A DNA stretch of 64,000 nucleotides from Parapristionchus giblindavisi (GCA_943737045.1 CALSFV010000044.1:186001-250000); one strand, 5' to 3'. Positions 12,997 to 25,610 are shown, counted from the first letter of the stretch. Numbers and translations: made by a program. Notes: generated from the letters alone by a model not told the origin.

Positions 12997-14118
12997 TCAC
13001 GCCAGTCACGAGAGAATTGAGCTGAGAGTGGGAATGAAGCAAAATGGTAAACTGAGTTAGGACTATTTTTGGACATCTCTAGGCATGCCCTACCATCCCC
13101 CAAAGTCTCAGTATGCAATTTTCATTTTGGGGCTCAATACACCGGTTCGATAAGGTGAAGTCCCAACTTTGAGCACTAATTTCTCGCTTCTGGTGCGTTT
13201 TAGCGAAAAAGTGTCACAAGGGTGACACTTTATCCGAGCTCTATCGATCTAAACAAATCAGAGATCATGAAAATGTCTCTTAACAGAGCTACACTTCGAA
13301 GCAAACAACTTTAAAATTTAGGAAAAGGAGGTGCTCTTCTTCCAGTATGTTATTAAGTTTTTCATGCGCTTTCGAATGAGGGGCTTGCGAAAAAAATACG
13401 TTAATGCGTTCGTACGGTTTATTCCCTTTGAAATTTCATGATGATTTGAAGTCATTTTCGCCCAACCACAATCTCTCGTTTCACACACTCTCTTGCCGTA
13501 GTGTGAAAGAAATAGAGGGACGAGAAAGGGAGAAAACGATATGTTTCATTCCGCACCGTGCGCTCGAGACCGTGCGGTGCAGAATGGAATGGAATGTAAT
13601 GAAAAGGAATGGGCGAGAGAGTGTGTGAAACGAGAGAATGTGGGTGTCGAAAATAACTTCAAATCATCTGGAAATTTGCAAGGGGATGAACCATACGAAC
13701 GCATTAACGTATTTTTTTCCAAAGACCCTCATTCGAAAGCGCATGAAAAACTTAATAACATACTGGAAGAAGAGCACCACCTTTTCCTAAATTTTTGAGT
13801 TATTTGCTTCGAAGTGTAGCTCTGTTCAAAGACATTTTCATGATCTCTGATTTGTTTAAATCGATAGTGCTCGAAAAAAAGAGCGGGGGTTACCCTCTTG
13901 GCATTTTTTCACAGAAATGCACCTGAAACGAGATATTTGAGTTCAAACTTGGGTTCCCGGAATACCGACCCGGTGCAGGGAGCCCCAGAATGATAGTGAC
14001 ATAATGGGACTTTAGGGCATGCCTAGAGGTACCGAAAACTGATGCTAACTCATTTCATGATTTTCGCTCCATTCCGAAGAATAGCCATTTTAGCTCAATT
14101 CTCTCGTGACTGACGTGA
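12997..14118. repeat. 1.1-kb palindromic element
   Basis: The arms are reverse complements with moderate divergence. TCACGCCAGTCACGAGAGAA at left pairs with its complement at 14,099-14,118. AAATCAGAGATCATGAAAATG near 13,255 pairs with 13,836-13,856, and ACGTTAATGCGTTCGTACGG near 13,400 pairs with 13,695-13,714. The centre near 13,560 holds GTGTGAAAG/CTTTCACAC-type hairpins. No transposase is visible; it is a large MITE or foldback element. Confidence 0.8.
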
Positions 14119-14499
14119 CGTTGAATTTCGCTATTTTAATTGTCGATTTTCTCGAAACTCATAAACATTTGAGAAGTTTATCAACGGTATCACGTTGCTG
14201 ATTCGAATGGTACATACCACTAGCCATATCTCCACGGGATTTTTGACCATCGCCTTGTTAGAAAATATGGCTTCATAGTTCTTCGATATTCTGTACCTAG
14301 ACCCCCTTCATTCAGTCTCTCATACTTTATTTGAGTTGAAATCTTCGAAGACGTCATTAGTATAATCATAAAATGGCGATGGTTACGCTTAACGAGAGCT
14401 TAGGCGTTTCCGCATGTCTTTCCATTTCAATCACTTCATTTCTTCAGTTCACTGATATCATGAGATTTTTTTGCTCGTTGATTGTGTAATTACTACCAT

Positions 14500-15090
14500 T
14501 TTGCATGTTCTCTCACAGTTATTAATCGTATTCTGATGTATGTATCAATGTGTCAACAATTATCCGCGCCTGTTTGCATAACATCCTTGGTTCATTGATT
14601 TTTTCCCTGTTCTCTGTAGCTTTCCATACGTGATAACAATACAAAAGCAGCGTTAGAATACCTATAATCATTTACAAAGCTGTTCTGTTACCCGGTATTT
14701 CCCCTTTACTCCTGGGACATTATCATTTTCAGGCCGTACGTACGCATATTCTCACTTTGTCTCTACAACGATGGCAATTATTACGGCCATGTGTATAATG
14801 TGAGTTATCATTCTACTTTTCAAGTTGCCCTTTACAAACAAATTTGAAACTTTCTGTGTTATCCACTCTCTATTGCATACGAAACATATATTTTTAAAAA
14901 GAATTAAATTAATGCATTAAAAAAAACTGCTCTGAGTTGAAATTCACCACTCAGGCCACCATATTTGTCCGCCTTTTAATGTTTACAACTGGAGTGTGTG
15001 ACCGGACAGTTTAAAAATATAATTTATATTTTCAGTGTCGGTGGCGCATTGATTATCTCTCATATGATGTACCTGTTTATGTTCTGAGAT
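14500..15090 (+). pseudogene. C-terminal exons of a membrane-protein gene, probably degenerate
   Basis: Three exons join in phase. One starts after CTCTGTAG near 14,620 (FPYVITIQKQ). One starts after TCATTTTCAG near 14,733 (RTYAYSHFVSTTMAIITAM). The last starts after TATATTTTCAG near 15,036 (VGGALIISHMMYLFMF, then stop). The last two are hydrophobic and could be membrane segments. A possible short exon lies before 14,540, but nothing convincing is upstream of it. A second copy of the last exon and its preceding intron lies at about 26,860-27,540, so this is half of a broken tandem duplication. Family not recognised. Confidence 0.35.
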
Positions 15091-15461
15091 GGTCAGATTA
15101 ACTTCACCTCTTAATGAGCGATTATGGACTGTCGGAATTTTACAAGGAATTCTCCAAATAGCTCTATTGCAATCTACTTCAACAAATATCTGATTGTCTT
15201 TGTATTTGCAATGATTCTTCTTAACTTACTTCAATATGATTTAAATCTTCCGTTACCCCTTCAGATAGAATATGGTTAATATATTCATATTTATATACAA
15301 TGAACTAAAATATGCGAATAAACTTATACCTTTCGAAGTGTTTTAATGTCGAATAAAGTATTCTTTTATAATAGTAGCAAAGTCCACAACGTATTTTATT
15401 CATTAAGACATCGAAAGTTATCCTTGTAATGCATAAATTTTATATATTATATCATAATATA
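15091..15461. other. Intergenic, no gene seen
   Basis: AT-rich sequence between the membrane-protein remnant and the Tc1-like element; includes AATAAA-type sequences near 15,330 and 15,353. Confidence 0.4.
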
Positions 15462-15655
15462 CAGTGGTGGCCAGAAGGATATCATATTTTGGTTTTTTAA
15501 GCATAACTTTTCTTGTAGATATCCAATCAGCTTGAAATTTTTATATAGTGTGCTCAAACATGTTTCACAATGTATACCGAGGCATGGGGCCGGTTTTTCA
15601 ATTTAGACGGATCCCAGGCTACAGTATCCCAAAATGACCGTGACCGCTCATTTTA
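15462..15655. repeat. Left terminal inverted repeat of the Tc1-like element
   Basis: Matches 26,567-26,764 in reverse complement over about 185 bp with few differences, up to the shared CCCAAAATGACC segment; similarity then fades. Confidence 0.9.
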
Positions 15656-15889
15656 TTGAAGTTACTTCTCCTGTAATTTTTAAATGTATTCATGCGGTTT
15701 TTTTCGTTTTTTTTTCACGAATATATCTTAAAAATAAATTAAACAAACTTATTAATAATATTCAACATGCCAACAATCAAAATAATTGATTAAATCACTA
15801 CCAAAGTGGATTGCTCACGTGGGTGATGTTGGGGCAACAATTTAGGTTCAAATCTACAATTAAACAGATTAAATTAATAAATATTAATT

Positions 15890-16469
15890 TAGTACTTAGT
15901 TTCCGTGCTTCTGACTGCTTTAACAAAGTGCGGCGAGGAGGAGCGTACGATAGCCGTTGCGATCATGATTCCATTGATTCGCTGCAGAGGACATAGTACG
16001 AATCTCTGTGCACCATGACACTTCTGACTCCGTGATTCTCCTAGGGGACTTGCTTGTGGACATCCTCTCGAGCCCCGACTGGTCTGCGAACGTCAACCCG
16101 GCCGTCCGAGTCCAATAGATTAAACTTGAACTCGTCCGACCAGACGACCTATCACTAGTCTGCGACTCTCCTTTTGAAATAAGTCTTTGTCCACTTCAGA
16201 CTATTCTCTCTGTTCTTAGGATAGATTATGGTCTTCGTACTAACAACTCTACCGTTAATACCAGCGTGTTGGGGTTGTCTACGGATGGTGCGAGTCGAAG
16301 GAGGAGTGGCACCGTACAGTGTCATTTCTTGCTAGTTGATTGTTGAGTTCGCCCTCGGGATATCGCGCGATACGCTGATGATATTCTTGTCATCAAGGTC
16401 CTAGGTAATACGTGAAACACCAGGCAATGAGGGTTGACAGTTGATGACGAATTTGGTAACCTTTTTGAT
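15890..16469 (-). pseudogene. Tc1 transposase C-terminal fragment
   Basis: On the minus strand near 16,100-16,150 the frame reads VWSDEFKFNLLDSDG and then VRRPVG. This matches the Tc1 transposase pattern WSDE-KFNLFGSDG followed by VRRPVG, and its Asp is part of the DDE catalytic triad. Downstream (toward 15,900) RINGIM continues the Tc1 pattern in a shifted frame. Stops and frameshifts show that it is dead. The N-terminal DNA-binding part should lie beyond the gypsy insertion (after 26,217), but I could not recognise it there. Confidence 0.7.
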
Positions 16470-17062
16470 TGCACAAGTAACGCGCCTGCAGATCCTACTC
16501 TACTAGAGTGCGCACTTGATAGTTTGACGTAGTCCTCACAAAGTGGACTTACGGTCACCACAAAGAGACGAATTGCACTCACAAAGTGTGCTTATGATCA
16601 CAAAGATTCGAGCGCTGCCCTCACAAAGTGGGCATGCGTGTAGCAGAAGAAGAAGAAGATGACACTCACAAAGTGTGTCAGAAGTAGACTATCAATTGAC
16701 GACGGACACAATGACAAATAGGACGGAGAGACAGACAGAAAGATCGGAATAATCAAAGAACCAAATGAGGTTTTGTACCTCCCTGTGATGCGGACAACAA
16801 GAAAGATGATTTGGATAAACGAATAAGGTTTATCTACAACTTTGACAATAAACACGAAATAACGACAAAACTAAAATTGACGAGCAAAGAATCAACGAAC
16901 ACAAACAAAAAATGATGCAATCTTCTAGGGGTCAAATAAAAGGTTCCGAGAGTATGGTTTACGCCCGTAGCGTTATAGAGAGTGAAGCAAAGGGACGGAA
17001 ACGAAGAGAAACTATTGGAACGAAAAAATAAATTATTACATATTATGATCAATATATATACA
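16470..17062 (-). repeat. 3' LTR of the gypsy element
   Basis: 593 bp; near-identical copy of 25,625-26,213. The start is fixed by the polypurine tract next to it (17,063-17,075) and the end by the TGAT duplication. Confidence 0.93.
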
Positions 17063-17075
17063 TGCCTCCCTCAAA
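17063..17075 (-). promoter_or_regulatory. Polypurine tract
   Basis: In element orientation TGAGGGAGGCA lies directly before the 3' LTR start, the expected place for the plus-strand primer of LTR elements. Confidence 0.6.
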
Positions 17076-17101
17076 CAAAGAATACGTCCCGTATTCATTA
17101 T

Positions 17102-19135
17102 TCATTTATCCTTGCTGGGACATTCGTGAGTGACATGACCCTTTCCTTTACAATTATAGCAGAAGCGATCCAATCCACCTCTTCCACGTCGATCCTCATA
17201 ACGTGGTCGTTTTGATGATGATGGAATAGATGAAGATGATGCATATCTTGAGGAAGAAGTACTCGTGGTAGCAGATGAAGGCGATATACGGGAAATGCGG
17301 GTAGTTGATGTTGAGTTGTTGGTGTTCTTCGAAACTACCGGATCGACGACGAGTCTTCCACCTTCTTGTATACCGTATATAAGATCTTCCAATAGATGAA
17401 GATCTTCTCTGCCAAGGTATTGATAGAGACTGCTTATCGGAATCACTCCATTGATCAGAATACTCAATTGGGAAGCTACTATCATGTTGGGAGGTAGATT
17501 CGTTGATAGATTGAACTGTGTTATAGCTCCTTGAATCTCAACTGCTGGTTTTACAAGATGTTCCTTATTCTTGAGGGGAATTTGATCCATAAGTACAACA
17601 ACTGTTATATCACCATTTGTTGCTAATGTTAGAGCACTATTTAGGAGATCGTTGACTGTATCCTTCGGCCAGATGGTAGCAATGATGATGTACAATACCC
17701 TGGGGTAGTTCTTCTGATGAATCATCGACTGTATCAGCTCCTGACACTCGCGCGCACCTCCATCATACCGTTTCGGTTTGAGATGTCTCCAATTTCCTTC
17801 ACTCTTCGATATTGCTGACTCCAGAGGAATCAGGATCAAGTTTGCCTCTCGTCCGTCTCCAACTCCTATACTCATTATCACCTCTGTAGCTACATCTCCT
17901 GTCTGCTCCTCCTCTCCTTCTAGTCGCAGGACTCCGTCGCCTGGTAGCGTCTTAGCTTCGTCACTCCTGTGAGAGCAGTATAGCTTGCGATAAGCTAGGC
18001 GAAGGTTGTTGGCCGATGGCGCCTCCTTCGCTACCATTCGTCTCCGGAGCTCCTTGTCCAGATCAATAAACTCCATGTTGGCATTATCTCTAGCATGCAT
18101 TTCTAGGATGTAGGACAGTTCCCGCACTGATGAAAAAGTGATACGCCCGAGGGCACCCGAACCCGGATAGAGTGTTCCAAACGTCTCTTTTCCGCAGCCA
18201 CACTCCGCATCGATATGAAGGACGTTGTCTGCAGCGATATTGATCCTGCAATCAGAATTCATATTATTCACTCTGTGACTCTTAGCCTTCTTTTCTGGTT
18301 CTCTAGGTACTATCCGAACCCGATCCCATTGTACTACTCTCCTATCCTTATCAGCTACTCCATCTGTTCCATTTACAATTCTAATGATAGTTACTGTAGT
18401 TTCTGATTTCTCTACCACACGAAATGGTCCTTCATATTGTGTCACCATCTGTCTTATCGATCCCGGTTTAGGTTCGATTCTCACATAGACCCTATCTCCA
18501 ATCATTGGCTTTATCAGATGATTGCCAGCATGTTTCTTATCGTATATCTCTTTCATCTTCTTTCTCTCCATCTCTATTCTCTTTATCACTATAGCTCGAG
18601 TTTTTTCCATCATCCAACACATTCTCCTCTTATAACTATCTACATCGATATCTACTGTATACGACGGGTTATATTGAGGGATATCACTACTGGGTATTCT
18701 ATCCTCTCTTCCATGCATTAGAAACGTTGGAGATTCGCCAGTAGCTGAGTGAGGACTAGCGTTATACGCATAAACTGCGTATGGAAGAGCTTCTTCCCAC
18801 TCCTCATCTCTCATCTTGATCCTCCTCATTATTTCAACCAAAGTTCTATTGTATCTTTCAGTTAACCCATTTGCCCTGCTGTGATACGGTAGTGTTAATC
18901 GTCTATCGATTTGGAATCTTTTCGAGATCTCCGCCATCACTTGATTCACCAATTCGCTTCCATTGTCTGATACCAGTGTACGTGGTATTCTTCCACCTTC
19001 CAGAACCCATCGATTCAAAAAAGTCTCCGCTACAGTATCGGCTTTCTTTGTTTTCACTGCATACCCTCCTCCAAATTTAGTAAAGTGATCAATGATTGTT
19101 ATGATATATTTACTTCCATTTATCCCTCTTCCCAT
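17102..19135 (-). pseudogene. Integrase core with long C-terminal extension and a second zinc knuckle
   Basis: The first ~150 residues are the DDE integrase core: IITIIDHFTKFGGGYAVK, then LVSDNGSELVN, then LPYHSRANGLTERYNRTL with the catalytic Glu. A Cys/chromo-less C-terminal region (YVRIEPKPGSIRQMVTQYEG) resembles the usual gypsy integrase C-terminus. Another ~400 residues of unrecognised sequence follow, then a Ser-rich stretch and, at the very end, a CCHC knuckle CYNCKGKGHVTHEC. A zinc knuckle after integrase is unusual, since it normally sits in gag. Upstream the frame is broken from RNase H by the T-run slip, so the ATG at 19,135 is probably not a real start. Confidence 0.8.
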
Positions 19136-19137
19136 TT

Positions 19138-20128
19138 CTATAAAAAATAAATGCCCACAACATCCATTGGTCCATTCGATACAAGTGGCTGTAGAGGAGG
19201 TATCATTCTTTTCTGTGCATTAGCAACTAGACAGATTTCGCATCTCTTGAGCACTCTCTCTATATCCTTTTCCATTCCTCCCCAAAAGACCTCCTTCGAC
19301 AGTTTTTGAGTCAGCTTTTTTATTCTAATATGACCATTTAGAGGCGAATTGTGTACTTCATCGATCATCTGATCTCTTCTCCCTTCAGGCACGTACAGTA
19401 ATCTACAATGATCTACACCTAATAGATATAATACTCCTTGATCTATCACCCAATCAGCGTAACTTGTTTTCTTGTTTGAACCAGGAATCGAAACATCTTC
19501 TCCTATATCCCTTTTTCCTTCATTAACTTCACTCAGTCTCTTCTTCAGTTCAACCACCCAATTATCCTGATCTTGATATGCTTTCCATCTTGAATATGTT
19601 CTACTTTCTTCCATATTATCCTTACTCTTTCTCCTTATCTCTTCTTCCAATCTTATCTTTCGAGCTTCATTCCGTGTGAGAGCATTAACGACGATCCCAA
19701 CCTCATGATCTTCATCCATTTCATCCTCACTTGTCTCCATTCGAGGATTTCGACTTAGCGCATCAGCTACGACATTAGTCTTTCCTTTTATGTGTACAAC
19801 CTCTAGATTATAGGCTTGTAACTCGGTCGCCCACCGAAGTAATCGTGATGCTACATGTTTCCTCTTTAGCAACGTCACCAATGGTTGGTGATCTGTTCGT
19901 ACAATTACTCTATTTCCATATAACATGTACTTCCATCTCATAACTGACTCATACAAAGCCAAAGCTTCCGTGTCAACGACACACATTAGCTTTTCAGCCT
20001 CTCTCAATCCTCTCGAGAAGTACCCAATTGGACGTTCCAATCCATCTGTACCCACTTGGCTCAAAACAGAACCGATCCCTGATCCACTTGCATCTGTTGT
20101 CAAAATGAATGGTCTTGTTCCTTCAGTT
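19138..20128 (-). pseudogene. RNase H and integrase zinc-binding region of the gypsy polyprotein
   Basis: The continuation of pol beyond the LINE. RNase H begins at FILTTDASGSGIGSVLSQ, with the TDAS catalytic Asp, and includes the RTDHQPL motif. It is followed by a linker and an H2C2 zinc-binding segment (HNSPLNGHIRIKK, then CEICLVANAQ), the usual N-terminal integrase domain. The frame ends at a stop at 19,138. The next part of integrase is in a neighbouring frame, separated by one base in a run of T near 19,140-19,150. The frame of this part matches the upstream part once the LINE length plus its duplication (1,390 bp) is removed. Confidence 0.8.
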
Positions 20129-21513
20129 ATATTATTGATACTGTATCTCATTCTAAATTGCTTCATAAATTACACTGTCTAGGTATCCGTGGTTGTATAT
20201 TTGATTGGCTCACTGATTATCTTTCTAATCGTCGTTTACAGGTTAGAGTTGGTTCTTCTCTGTCCTCAGAGAAACATGTTCTGAGTGGCGTACCTCAGGG
20301 TACGGTACTGGGTCCTCTCCTCTTTTTGATTTACCTTTTCGATCTCCCTCTATCCCTATCACCATACCCACTGGTTCACTTCCGCCTCTTTGCTGATGAT
20401 ATCAAACTCTTCATCACTCATAATTCCGCCAACTCCCCCACACTCACCTCTCAACTTCAGAATGGGTTACTTGGTATATTAGAATACTGTCAAAAATGGC
20501 AGTTATCGGTTGCACAAAACAAATGCACCGTTCTTTACATAGGCAAATCCAACCCTATCCACCAATACCATCTCAACTCTTTTCTTCTTCCTATCCCCGA
20601 TTCCAATCTCAATTCTCTTCCAGAACCTATTCGAGATCTTGGTGTCTACATTGATTCCTCTTTATCCTTTCGTTCTCATATAGATATTACCTGTCAAAAA
20701 GCCAATAAGCTTATCTATCTCTTATTTCGTTCTGTTTCTTGTACATCTATTGATCCTTACGTTAGAGCTTTCCGTTCATTCATTTTACCCGTACTTGAGT
20801 ATGCTTCACCGGTATGGTCTCCCTCTGCGAAGGGTCTAATTAGACAATTAGAGAAACCCCAGCACCTTTTCACTAGATTACTACATTATCGTACCACCCT
20901 TGCCACTACCTCACCCCCCGTTTACGATATTAGACTTGATAATTATCATTTACATTCACTTTATTCAAGGCGTTTAGTTGCTGACATTATTTTTGCTGTA
21001 AAGATTATTCGTTCACTTGTCGATGTACCTATGTCTGATTACTATGCTTTACGAAATTGTAATTCTCGTCACAATGCATTCTCTATTCACATTCCAATTG
21101 CTAAAAGAGAGAATCTTCGTAGCTCATTTGCACATCGTACTACTCGTTTTCTGTGTAATTTACATCGTATCTGTAATCCAATGTTGTCAATTCAGTCTAT
21201 CAAATTTCACCTATTTCGCCATCCACAACTTCCCCATACTCTACAAGTCGAAGTACTCAATCTTTAGTTGTCTATCCCGGTGATTCCATTATGATCCAAC
21301 CCCTCACATGGATCTGAACGGTCCCCTTCCCGTTCTGAGGCTTCGTCCACCTCACTCTAACTGGATCACTGGCGATTTGATAGCTATCGATTAACCCCTG
21401 TCACCTTCCCCAAGTCCTTTCTATCATTATTATAATTATTTTTCTCATCGTTTCTGTATTTGCTGTCGCACCTGTCACGGGTGTATCAAATAAATAAATA
21501 AAAAATAAATAAA
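20129..21513 (+). mobile_element. CR1-like LINE, 5'-truncated, nested in the gypsy pol gene
   Basis: A 1,385-bp non-LTR element in the opposite direction to its host element. CAGTT flanks it on both sides (20,124-20,128 and 21,514-21,518) as the target duplication. The 3' end is a tail of AAATAAATAAATAAAAAATA type and the 5' end is cut off inside the reverse transcriptase, as usual after incomplete reverse transcription. The coding part continues to a stop at 21,267. Confidence 0.88.
20131..21267 (+). pseudogene. LINE reverse transcriptase, C-terminal part
   Basis: The open frame starts inside the domain at DTVSHSKLLHKLHCLGIRG. It then has the LINE motifs LSGVPQGTVLGPLLF and the catalytic FADDIKLF, followed by RDLGVYIDSSLSFRSHI and the PVLEYASPVWSP thumb-region motif. 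These patterns fit the CR1/jockey superfamily. About 379 codons are open without a stop, so the insertion is recent. The endonuclease and the front of the reverse transcriptase are missing, so it is a fragment. Confidence 0.85.
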
Positions 21514-24500
21514 CAGTTGCTGCTGTGTAGTCAGGTTGCTGTAACACTGGAGCTGATGTGATACGATCTTTTAGTTCTTGAAACGCTTTTGTGGCTGCTT
21601 CATTCCATAGTAGTCTTCTTCCAGTAGTGATGTTTATTCTATTCAATGGTTCAATGACACGAGCATGTCCTTCGACAAATCTCCTATAGTAACCAGTTAA
21701 ACCGAGAAACGACTGCAGTTCACTCATCGTCTCCGGTTGTTTATAGTCCTTTATAGCTACCACCTTATTCTCATCCATATGAACTCCATTTTTAGTCAGG
21801 CGATGGCCCAAGTACTGGATTTCCTCAACTACGAATTTGCATTTCTTCATATTCAATAGCAGTCCTTTATCGATCAATTTACCCAATATCCTTCTTAGTA
21901 CTTCCAAATGCTCTTCTTCATTCTCAGTAGCAATTAGAATGTCGTCTATATAGACAAATACATTTCTCTCTCTTCCTTCTCTATTCAACTCATCCTTCAA
22001 TACTTCAGACATAGCTCGTTGAAATAAGGCAGGGCTCACATTTAACCCAAAAGGAAGTACCGTGAACTCATAGAGTTCTCCCATGGTAGCGAAAGCTGTT
22101 ACTTCTCCACTCTTCTTATCCAACGGCAACTGCCAAAACCCGCTCGCTAAGTCCATGACTGAAAAGATCTTCTTCCCTTGTAATGATTGAAGTACAGTTT
22201 CGATATAAGGCAAAGGGAAGGCATCTTCCCGAACGATTTCATTCACCCTTCTGAAATCGATACATAACCTTATACTTCCATCTTTCTTTCTTACTAGTAC
22301 TACCGGAGATAACCATGGTGATCTTGATTCTTTGATTACTCCTTGCATCTTCATCTTGTCGAGTAATTGTCTCAATGCAGGTTTCAACGAGAATGGAACA
22401 GGTCTTTCCTTCTGCCTTATGGGCACTTTATCTTCATCAACCCGTATCTTACATTCAACATCTGTCAGACGACCCAAATCTTCGTCCTTTGTAGCAAATA
22501 CTTGCCGATGATCATATATCAACTTCTCCAATCGATTATCTAACGCTTCTTCTCTATTCTTCTCCAAGTGTTCTTTTATCACCTTCCAATCACCCTGCTC
22601 CTTTTGTGTTGTACATCCATTTACTGTAGTTGTACCTTCTGAATCGCACCATTGTCCAACGACGTCGTGCTTTTCGAAGATGAGATCAGTATCCGATGAG
22701 TTGAATACTGGTACCCTCACAATCTTATCTCCCATATTGATTCCTTCTACTACCTCTTCTTTATCAGATAGAAGTATCTGTAATCCATTTGTGGTCACAC
22801 CACCACTGACAAGTATCGTACTAAGTTCATTAGGTGCCACATAACAGGTTCTCATCACGACGGCATCTCTATTTCTACTCTCATCCTTCTTATTCTCATC
22901 TTCCTTTACTCTTAACTCCATTCCCATAGACTCCAAAGCACTTTGACCCAATAGAATGCACGGAATTCTATTCTTTGTCACTACAAATCCTACCTTACAT
23001 CTTCTCCCCACTTCCATATCTACATCAACTATGATCGTTCCCATTTGGCTCACTTTTCCTCCCTGAGCATCAGTAATATCACCAATGAAACTGTTCTCAA
23101 TTGTTACTCCTTTCATATCCTTTACCGTTTCCCAATCAATAATGCTCACTTCCGCACCCGTGTCAAGACATGCCTCTACTCTCTTTCCTCCAATCATTCC
23201 TTTGACAGTGTTAAATTTCTTTACGAATTGAAATTTCGATGAATCTTTATCAGTATCTACTTCATTAACTTTAACTATTTCTTCCTTCGACAACTCCTCT
23301 ATCAATGGCGAACTTGCTCTTACTTCCCCGCACATGAGATTGAATGCTTTCGGGGGTGCTGTGTTCCCTTGTTGATTGACTTGCTGTTGTTGTTGTTGAT
23401 CCTGATATCCTTGTTGATATCGTGATCGATATCCTGCTTGAGGAGCTTGAGGTTGACGTATTCGGGGGTCTTGGGATTCATATCTTGGTGCCATTCTGGG
23501 ATTGAATTGATTCGATGATCTGTTTTGATTCCATCCTCCTTGAGACTGACTCCTTATTCCTTGACCCATTCCTTGATGAACATATCCTTGAGCTGAACTT
23601 CTCGATTGATCCTCAAAAGCTCCAGATTGCCCTGTCAAACTCCTTGAAGTACATATGCTTGATTTGTGGCCAACACCTCCACATCTGTAACATGACATAG
23701 TTCGAGGAGGTGGTTGACACATTGGTTGATTGATTCCTTGTACACGAGGAGGAAGTGGATTCCTATTGGGAGGAAACTGTCTACTTCCATCTCTCCTGTT
23801 AATGTACTCGCATCGACTAATATACTTCTTCATGTCTTCGTATGAGTTATTCTTGTCCTCATACAATCGAAGTAGTTCGTTGTATTCTTCACTCTTCTCA
23901 TGCATAAACAAGAATTGTATCTTCTTGATCTCCTCCAATCGCTGTTGATCATCACCATACAACTTGTCTGCGATGTACTCCAACTCGGAGCATACCTGAC
24001 TGATTTCACGACCATTCAATCGAAGGGTCCTCAGCCGTCTCTCCAAATCCATCCTTTCATACATAGTACCACCCATACATCTGTCCTTTAGCCAGTCCAT
24101 ACACTCTCTAACACTCTTATTCTCATACTCTTCAGGTAACGACTTAATTTCTCTTCTAGCTTTCCCTGTGAGCTTCTCTTTTAGTAATACCTTAGCTACA
24201 TTGTCACTCATATCCCCATAACGAATTAGAAAACCATCCTTGAAAGTGTCCCACTTTTCCCGTGAACCATCATAACATGCCAATGGAGGTAATTCAGAGG
24301 GAATCACCCTTCGTTCCCTTCTATCATCTCGTTCTATCAAATCATCTCTCATATCCTCGTTCGAAATGTACTCACCACCTCTCATTGGTACTTCTTTCGG
24401 CGGAAGCCTGGAACGCAGCCTGGACATCGTCGCCGCCGAGCCCTCTTCCAATAGTATCGATGACCTTCCGCTTCCTACGTTGTTCATCGTCGACCTCTGG

Positions 24501-25555
24501 AATGAATTGTATGCCTCTTCATTATTTCTCGAGAATGATGTACTGAACAATGTATTGTTATCTCTCATTGATAATTGTTCTTTGGTATTCAAAAAGCTAC
24601 TAGTCAACGGTTTTCCATATTGTGGTACTATACTCTCAACATTCATATCCTTCTTATGATTATTCATTCCATTACTTTCCTGCGTAATCTTATTAATTAC
24701 TCCCATTCCATTATTATGATTCAAACTAGCCGTACTCTTCTGTAGATCATAGACTTTCTTCTGAAGACCATCTGCATTTCTATGCGCATTAGCCAATCTC
24801 TCCCTCATGTCATTAATCTCTTCATCTTTCTCCGAAATTGTAGCCTTCAACACTTCGAGTTGCCTCCTTCCAGCCTCAATCTTCAATGTTGCACTCTGCA
24901 ATTCATCTATGAATGTCATGAACTTTTCCTCTAAATGTATCAAGCTTTCCATTTTTGTTATATTTAGCGTATTCGTAACCAGACTTTCGTATGAGTCTTT
25001 CTCTCTCCATGCTTTACTATACTCTTCTCGTAGTTCTCTAATGCTCGTGAACTCTGTCCCTTCCAAACAATCAACAATTATACTCTGCAATCTTTCGTTC
25101 TCCAACTTAAGAACATCTTCATTTCTCTTTGTAATCAAATTATTCTCAATTATTTTCAATTCCTTCTCTATTTTTCCAACTCCTTTCTTAAAGATTCCTT
25201 TCAGATCACTGACCGTTTTAGTTGATCCTCCTTTATTCTGCTCTCTTTCTACTAACACTATTTCCATTTCTCCAATCTCATTTCTAATTCTTCTCAATGC
25301 AAACTGTGGATCATTCTCTCCTTCTATTCCACCATTCAAATTAGCCCTTGTGACACGATCAGTGGGTACCTGTTTGGGCTTCTTTGCCACTGGAGCTGCA
25401 ACATTCTTATTCAATGGCGGAGGTATTGTAGACGATGACGAGGAACCATCTTCAGTCTTGTCAGCCTGCTCCCATTCTGTATCAAAGGCGTCTCCTCCTC
25501 CATTTCCGACTCCTTCGCCCTCCTTGACACCATCAGCTACTTTATTGTCGTCCAT
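21514..25555 (-). pseudogene. gag-protease-reverse transcriptase, first part of the gypsy polyprotein
   Basis: A long open frame from the ATG at 25,555 (MDDNKVADG; the frame is open slightly upstream without ATG). Order: acidic N-terminus; coiled-coil-like region; gag-like helical domain (around CYDGSREKWDTFKDGF); CCHC zinc knuckle CYRCGGVGHKSSIC; Gln-rich linker; aspartic protease active site ACLDTGAEVSIID; and reverse transcriptase with LCIDFRRVN, LPFGLNVSPALFQ and the catalytic VYIDDIL. The single gag-pol frame has no stop between gag and pol. The frame runs into the nested LINE after the QQPDYTAA segment, where RNase H should begin, so the protein ends in LINE-derived residues. Confidence 0.85.
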
Positions 25556-25610
25556 ACTCGTCACTGCAATGGTATTCTGCTTAATCAATCAATATCCTTA
25601 TTTACGAACA

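Noticed and set aside
16598..17052. Two open frames repeated at 25753-26249
   Set aside because: They lie within the two LTRs of the gypsy element and are duplicated noncoding sequence.
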